Origin: Stigmatella ashevillena | GTDB taxonomy: Bacteria; Myxococcota; Myxococcia; Myxococcales; Myxococcaceae | DNA: 64,000 nt | Assembly (NCBI RefSeq): GCF_028368975.1 | Contig: NZ_JAQNDM010000002.1 | Coordinates: 7,682,425-7,746,424 of the forward strand | Direction: 5' to 3' | In this document: positions 62,101 to 64,000 of the stretch, one piece after another | Numbering within the stretch: position 1 is the stretch's first letter | Layout: the number at the start of each line of letters is the position of its first letter | The notes under the pieces: model-generated | Databases searched by the model: none | Told to the model about the DNA's origin: nothing | The model's input: only the letters and a program-made list of their open reading frames with translations | Translations under genes and position numbers: made by a program

Positions 62101-62661
62101 GAACGGCTTCAGCAGGGGCACCGGCGTATTCGGGGCGGCGTTCTGATAGGCGCAGCCCAGCGAGATGTACATACCGGTCCGGTCCCCCACCGCGACGATG
62201 GAGGAGACGGCGTTCTCAAGGAACTGAGGCGTCCCGTTGTTCGTGGTGTCCGAGCCGGTGATGACGACGTTGCCGTCGACGGCGGCGCCCCAGATGTTGC
62301 TGTTGTCGATGGCGGCCTGAATCGCGCTCGTATCGCCCTGGCAGGCCGCATCCCCGATGATGATGCCGTTGTACTTCTGGAAATCCTCCGGCGTCATCGC
62401 CTTCCACTGCGCGGGCGTGGCGATGGTGACCGGATAGCCCCGGTTCATCGCGGCCTGTGCCTCCCGGCTGGCCTGCCCACCGGTGACGGTCGTGCCGAGA
62501 ATCAGCACCTTATTGGTGACATTGGCCTCTTGTCGGACGGTGCGCGCTGTCGCCGGTGCCGACTTCATCAGCGGCGTGCCCTGGTCCTTGTCACAGGAGA
62601 GAGAAAGAGCAGACAGAGCGACAATGAGGACGCAAGAGCTTTTGATTTCGGCCCGCTGCAC
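56200..62661 (-). CDS. Giant modular surface lipoprotein, copy 2 (18 Ig-like modules, choice-of-anchor-A C-terminus)
   Basis: 2153 residues from GTG 62661, exactly the length of its neighbour, with the same AAGGAG site. The signal ends in ALSLSC (Cys23). The N-terminal alpha/beta fold, the disulfide repeat (WCGDGHVDAEHGEECDEG), the HYR-like module and the C-terminal choice-of-anchor-A domain are nearly identical to copy 1. The 18 Ig-like modules between them are partly different: modules 3-10 are diverged types with their own order, while 11-16 copy modules 3-8 of the other protein. It diverges from a Ser/Thr kinase gene. A cell-surface role in contact or matrix binding is likely by architecture; no ligand can be named. 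Confidence 0.9.
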   Translation of the reverse strand: MQRAEIKSSCVLIVALSALSLSCDKDQGTPLMKSAPATARTVRQEANVTNKVLILGTTVTGGQASREAQAAMNRGYPVTIATPAQWKAMTPEDFQKYNGIIIGDAACQGDTSAIQAAIDNSNIWGAAVDGNVVITGSDTTNNGTPQFLENAVSSIVAVGDRTGMYISLGCAYQNAAPNTPVPLLKPFGDFTVAGTGCYASGGHIFQMEPSLLSDGLVSNDGALGGTKGCVTRTVFSSYPQNTFAPVALAVDSSGTLPNTSSYFEWLETDDDGNPKAYTGTPYIVTNGAMALSSGCGIGAAGLACEQGLEGNGKPAVPGTPPEQTCSFSCQQQWCGDGHVDAEHGEECDEGFFNGRSGDASGSIGTCTQFCKIPVLETDEPPDAICKNLELVADLTCGADGTVNDGSWDSDEDLIGCQQRPIGPYPVGTTTVTLTCTDSKGNTDSCSATITVLDTNTPTLTLVGGNQQLECAPGTYADPGATAADICEGNLSSKVTVSGSVKPGTVGHYELTYNVKDTSGNAATPVKRTVAVSDTQKPTLALKGLANTTAECASPYTDQGATASDVCAGNLDSAIVKTGSVNTAALGTYPIQYNVQDPEGNKAPEISRVVEVKDTLKPTVTVNGPTNVKFECGTGEYNDEGATANDACAGILSTDQNSTVNPNQPGTVTITYSATDPSGNTGVSATGRTVTVEDTLPPTLTLAGGAQNLECATPFVDPGASASDVCAGDLTGSIQKTGTIDNRHLSTQTLHYTVQDPSGRSASADRAVTVRDTLAPTVTVQGELSQQIECGSGNYDDPGATANDACEGALAVVPSDEVDPTVPGAVTVTYKATDSSGNVGTSATGRTVTVADTLPPTLTLTPGPQGLECGTPFTDPGATANDQCFGNLTAAIQKTGSINNKQLGAQSLSYTVQDPGGRTAGPVTRTVTVDDTLAPAITVNGPLNQTFECGSAYVDPGATANDLCADDLTGEIVSTRTPVPGQPGAFTITYSVTDPSGNTVTSPTRRTVKSGDNTPPVLALTGPAVQAVECATPYNDLGALASDVCTEDINDRITVTGTVDPNVPNSYTVTYNVTDIAGLSAPSVSRQVNVADTQKPVVTVTGPASVNVECNSGPFNDPGATANDACAGALPTVASPAVNPGQPGAVTVTYSATDPSGNTGVSATGRTVNVQDTLPPALTLLGDAAMGLECASPFNDPGATANDQCAGDLTDDIVKTGTVNNKQLGNHVLGYSVTDPSGRTASASRTVAVDDTLAPVITITGPLEDSFECGAPYTDQGATANDACVGAVPVTATQVGDANQPGSFIISYSATDPSGNSVTSPTTRHVTVDDNAPPTLALRGLATEALECGNPYADPGAIANDACFGDVTHRITVTGSINNKQLGSQTLTYNVTDPAGQSAPAVSRTVNVGDSLAPVITVTGPLAATIECGGAPYVDPGATANDTCIGTVPAVPTTVVNPGQEGTVSIKYTAQDTSGNTATSDASRIVTVADTLPPTLALLGPANLPLECASPFNDPGATANDQCAGDVSNRIQTSGTIDNKLLANPQTITYTVTDPGGRAPAPVNRTVTVSDTLAPVLALNGNSNDTFECGAAYVDPGATANDACAGDLTSAVVPSRTSIPGGFTITYTVTDPSGNSVASPVTRTVKSDDNTPPVLALNGPANLPLECGTSFTDPGAIAEDVCDDNLNITVTGTVDPAVPAQYTLTYNVTDSAANAAAPLHRTVTVQDTQGPTLTLNGPATAGLECGTPYTDPGATANDLCFGDLTASIQRSGAIDNTQLGLQTLSYSVQDPSGFSATPVNRTVAVSDTLAPAIAVLGPLSDTFACGGEYADPGAIATDVCAGNLTGHVVATRAPVPGKPGTFTITYSVQDPSGNKAVAPVTRTVTESDISVRLNDYNVFLTEDYTLGTDVEGRVAAGGNISMTNFSVGWNLPAYDTAPVLVAGGNLTLSQGGVWGDAAYGSTYKANNVTYVRGSPSQGSPVDFATRASQVRTLSSQLASLPANSLTRRESWGGLMLTGSSPHVNVFNVNASDFTGTVLLSIDAPTGSLAVINIRGASATLSGGHSFSGGIDQRGVLFNFVDATSINANRYSLWGTLLAPNAHVNFTNGSFDGGLYAKSLSGNAEGHLNPLGDWDICIPSLLRPQAQPWALSSTH
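57003..61298 (-). repeat. Array of 18 Ig-like (DUF5011-like) coding modules, copy 2
   Basis: The unit structure is the same as in copy 1. Modules 3-16 read as two types followed by three rounds of a four-type order: one with 'VNPGQxG...YxAxDxSGN', one with 'NNKQLG', one with 'TRTxxPGxFTITY', one with 'VTGTVDPxVP'. This higher-order repeat suggests growth of the array by duplication of four-module blocks. Confidence 0.8.
57481..58923 (-). repeat. Near-identical module block shared with the other giant gene, here encoding modules 11-16
   Basis: This is the partner of 52640-54080. The offset between the two blocks is about 4.84 kb, whereas the offset between the genes is exactly 6753 bases, so the block does not sit at the equivalent place in the two genes. 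Confidence 0.8.
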
Positions 62662-62829
62662 AGAGACTCCTTGGAAAAGACAGAGAAAAGGCAAAGCTGT
62701 CCAAGACCAAGGAGACCCGGAGATGTGAAGTTATGCACGATTCGCGCGAATACTATTGCTGGCGCTGAGTCCTTGGATGGGCGAGCGACGGTGAGGTCCA
62801 GCGCCCACAGCCATTGCCAGACAATACGG
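62662..62829 (-). repeat. Duplicated leader/promoter segment of the second giant gene
   Basis: This is the partner of 55909-56076. Similarity stops near 62830, beyond which this copy continues into the intact kinase gene while the other copy jumps to the kinase remnant. The segment must hold the promoters for the giant gene (minus) and perhaps for the kinase (plus). Confidence 0.7.
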
Positions 62830-62921
62830 GACTACCCACAAGGCAGGGCTGACAGGCCGTGACTCAGGGAGTAGGGTGCGGGATAGTGGCGTGAACCCAT
62901 TCACCCTCCGAGCCTCACTCT

Positions 62922-64000
62922 ATGGACACAGCTCTTCCAGAAAACCTTTCCCCTGGCACCATCCTGGGACCTTGGCGTCTGACATGTCGTGCTGGCAGAG
63001 GCGCTTACGGCGCCATCTACCGGGCCGAGAGGGTGGGGCAGGAGGCGGCGGGGCCAGTGGCCCTCAAACTCTCCCTGCACTCTCGTGAAGAACGCTTCGA
63101 GCGCGAAGCAGAGGTGCTGTCTCGGGTTCGTCACCCAGGGATTCCTCGTCTGCTCGACAGAGGTGAGTGGGTCGGCGGTCCTTGGAGGGTGGCCTATCCC
63201 TATCTCGTCATGGATTGGGTGGAGGGAAAATCCCTCGATGGGTGGGCTCGGGCGCAACCGCTCAGCTCAGGCCAGGTGTTCCGTGTCTTGGCGCAACTCA
63301 GCCGTGCCCTCCAGGCGGCGCACGAGGCGCACTGTCTGCACCGGGACGTCAAAGGGGACAATGTCCTCGTGGGGCCGGACGGACGGGTCTTCCTGGTGGA
63401 CTTCGGCTGCGGGACGTACCCGGAGGCTTCTCCTCTCACGGTCGGCCCTCTGGCTCCGGGGACGCTGCCCTATCGGAGCCCCCAATCCCTTCGCCACCAA
63501 TGGGCTCATCGGAAGGATGGGGCCTCTTATGAGGCCGGGCCGGAGGACGATGTGTATGCGTTGGGTGTCACCGCCTATCGCCTGGTCACTGGGATGTACC
63601 CTCCTCCGGGAACGGCTCTGGAAGCGAGGCAGGGAGAGCGCCGTGAAGTCCGGCCCCTCCGGCAACCGGCTCACAAACTGGTTCCTTGGGTGAGTCCAGG
63701 GCTCTCGGCCCTCATTGAGCGGATGTTGGACGAGGCGCCTGAGGCGAGGGGCCGCGCCCGCGAGTTGGCGGAGGCGCTGGAGGCGGAGGCCGCCAGTGCG
63801 GGCTCTGAAGCGGAAGTCTCTCCGAAGCCCTTCGAGGCCATCCGCCTGGAGTCAGCCCTGCCTCCAAAGCCACCCGGCAGGCGCGCGCCCGTGTGGGCCG
63901 CTCTGGCCGCAACGGGCTTGGTGGGCATGGGGACTTGGCACTTGTCCAAGGGGGCGCTCCATGGCCTCGCGGGCCTGGGGCCCCTGGAGGCGATGAAGGT
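62922..64000 (+). CDS. Ser/Thr protein kinase (partial, runs off the right edge)
   Basis: 359 residues are visible from ATG 62922. The Hanks-type kinase domain (about 15-275) has a glycine loop GRGAYGAIYRAE, the ATP Lys in GPVALKLSLHS, the catalytic loop HRDVKGDNVLV, the magnesium motif VDFGCG (DFG), PGTLPYRSPQ as the activation/APE-like segment and DDVYALGVTAYRLVTG. All catalytic residues are present. A proline-rich linker leads to a probable membrane span (VWAALAATGLVGMGTW, about 330-345), so an extracytoplasmic C-terminal part should follow outside the window. It diverges from the giant lipoprotein gene by 260 bases, and a decayed copy lies beside the other giant gene, hinting at a functional link. 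Confidence 0.92.
   Translation, partial: MDTALPENLSPGTILGPWRLTCRAGRGAYGAIYRAERVGQEAAGPVALKLSLHSREERFEREAEVLSRVRHPGIPRLLDRGEWVGGPWRVAYPYLVMDWVEGKSLDGWARAQPLSSGQVFRVLAQLSRALQAAHEAHCLHRDVKGDNVLVGPDGRVFLVDFGCGTYPEASPLTVGPLAPGTLPYRSPQSLRHQWAHRKDGASYEAGPEDDVYALGVTAYRLVTGMYPPPGTALEARQGERREVRPLRQPAHKLVPWVSPGLSALIERMLDEAPEARGRARELAEALEAEAASAGSEAEVSPKPFEAIRLESALPPKPPGRRAPVWAALAATGLVGMGTWHLSKGALHGLAGLGPLEAMK

Noticed and set aside
58558-62862. A plus-strand open frame of 1434 codons opposite the second giant gene
   Set aside because: It is antisense to the repeated Ig-like modules, and the lack of stops follows from the repeat's base composition. No signal, domain or ribosome binding site supports it.
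1-64000. tRNA, rRNA or other classical RNA genes
   Set aside because: I looked for cloverleaf motifs and rRNA signatures on both strands and saw none. The cobalamin riboswitch is the only structured RNA I can support.

Overview
The window is high-GC DNA with the strong third-position G/C bias of a myxobacterium. Family content agrees: a TIGR02265/DUF2378 protein, Myxococcus cysteine-rich disulfide repeats, a MYXO-CTERM-like C-terminus, a choice-of-anchor-A domain, many lipoproteins, a Ser/Thr kinase, and sigma-54 beside LPS transport genes. I infer a member of Myxococcota, probably Cystobacterineae (Stigmatella/Cystobacter/Archangium-like). No tRNA, rRNA or CRISPR array was seen.

Layout. (1) 1-2105, minus strand: a near-consensus promoter drives a cobalamin riboswitch leader, followed by a class III aminotransferase and an overlapping aldehyde dehydrogenase that runs off the left edge. 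(2) 2.2-4.3 kb: a PilZ protein, a methyltransferase-like protein and a DUF2378 protein. (3) 4.4-24.3 kb: a surface polysaccharide locus with a Wzx-type flippase, three glycosyltransferases, a membrane acyltransferase, a WecA/MraY-type initiating phosphosugar transferase, UDP-glucose dehydrogenase, an O-antigen ligase/polymerase fused to a TPR-like tail, two nucleotidyltransferase-like proteins (one with lost catalytic motifs), an FG-GAP/Ig-like lipoprotein and a secreted papain-like/PKD pair. (4) 24.3-26.4 kb: a compositionally distinct two-gene cassette (DUF488 protein plus an unknown partner) behind palindromic DNA, probably horizontally acquired. (5) 26.5-43.8 kb: core genes, namely astB, a lipid A acyltransferase, lptC-lptA-lptB, rpoN, ppx/gppA, hpf, nagZ-like, ptsN-like, dtd, a PBP4-type carboxypeptidase and ssb. 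This is the widespread lpt-rpoN-hpf-ptsN order with accessory genes inserted. A -24/-12 element lies just upstream of rpoN. (6) 43.8-49.1 kb: an ion channel with a zinc ribbon, hypotheticals, a cytochrome P450 and a lipoprotein with a second C-terminal anchor. (7) 49.4-64 kb: two tandem 6.46-kb genes for giant modular surface lipoproteins, then a divergent Ser/Thr kinase cut by the right edge.

The most unusual part is region 7. The two giant genes are exactly the same length and each carries 18 Ig-like (DUF5011-like) modules. A near-identical block of six modules sits early in one protein and late in the other. The spacer between the genes holds a short in-frame-stopped remnant of the kinase gene that flanks the outer copy. 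This implies that the whole [giant lipoprotein + kinase] unit was duplicated, one kinase was lost, and the repeat arrays were later shuffled. The other strong lead is the B12 riboswitch in front of aminotransferase/dehydrogenase genes rather than a classical B12 gene.
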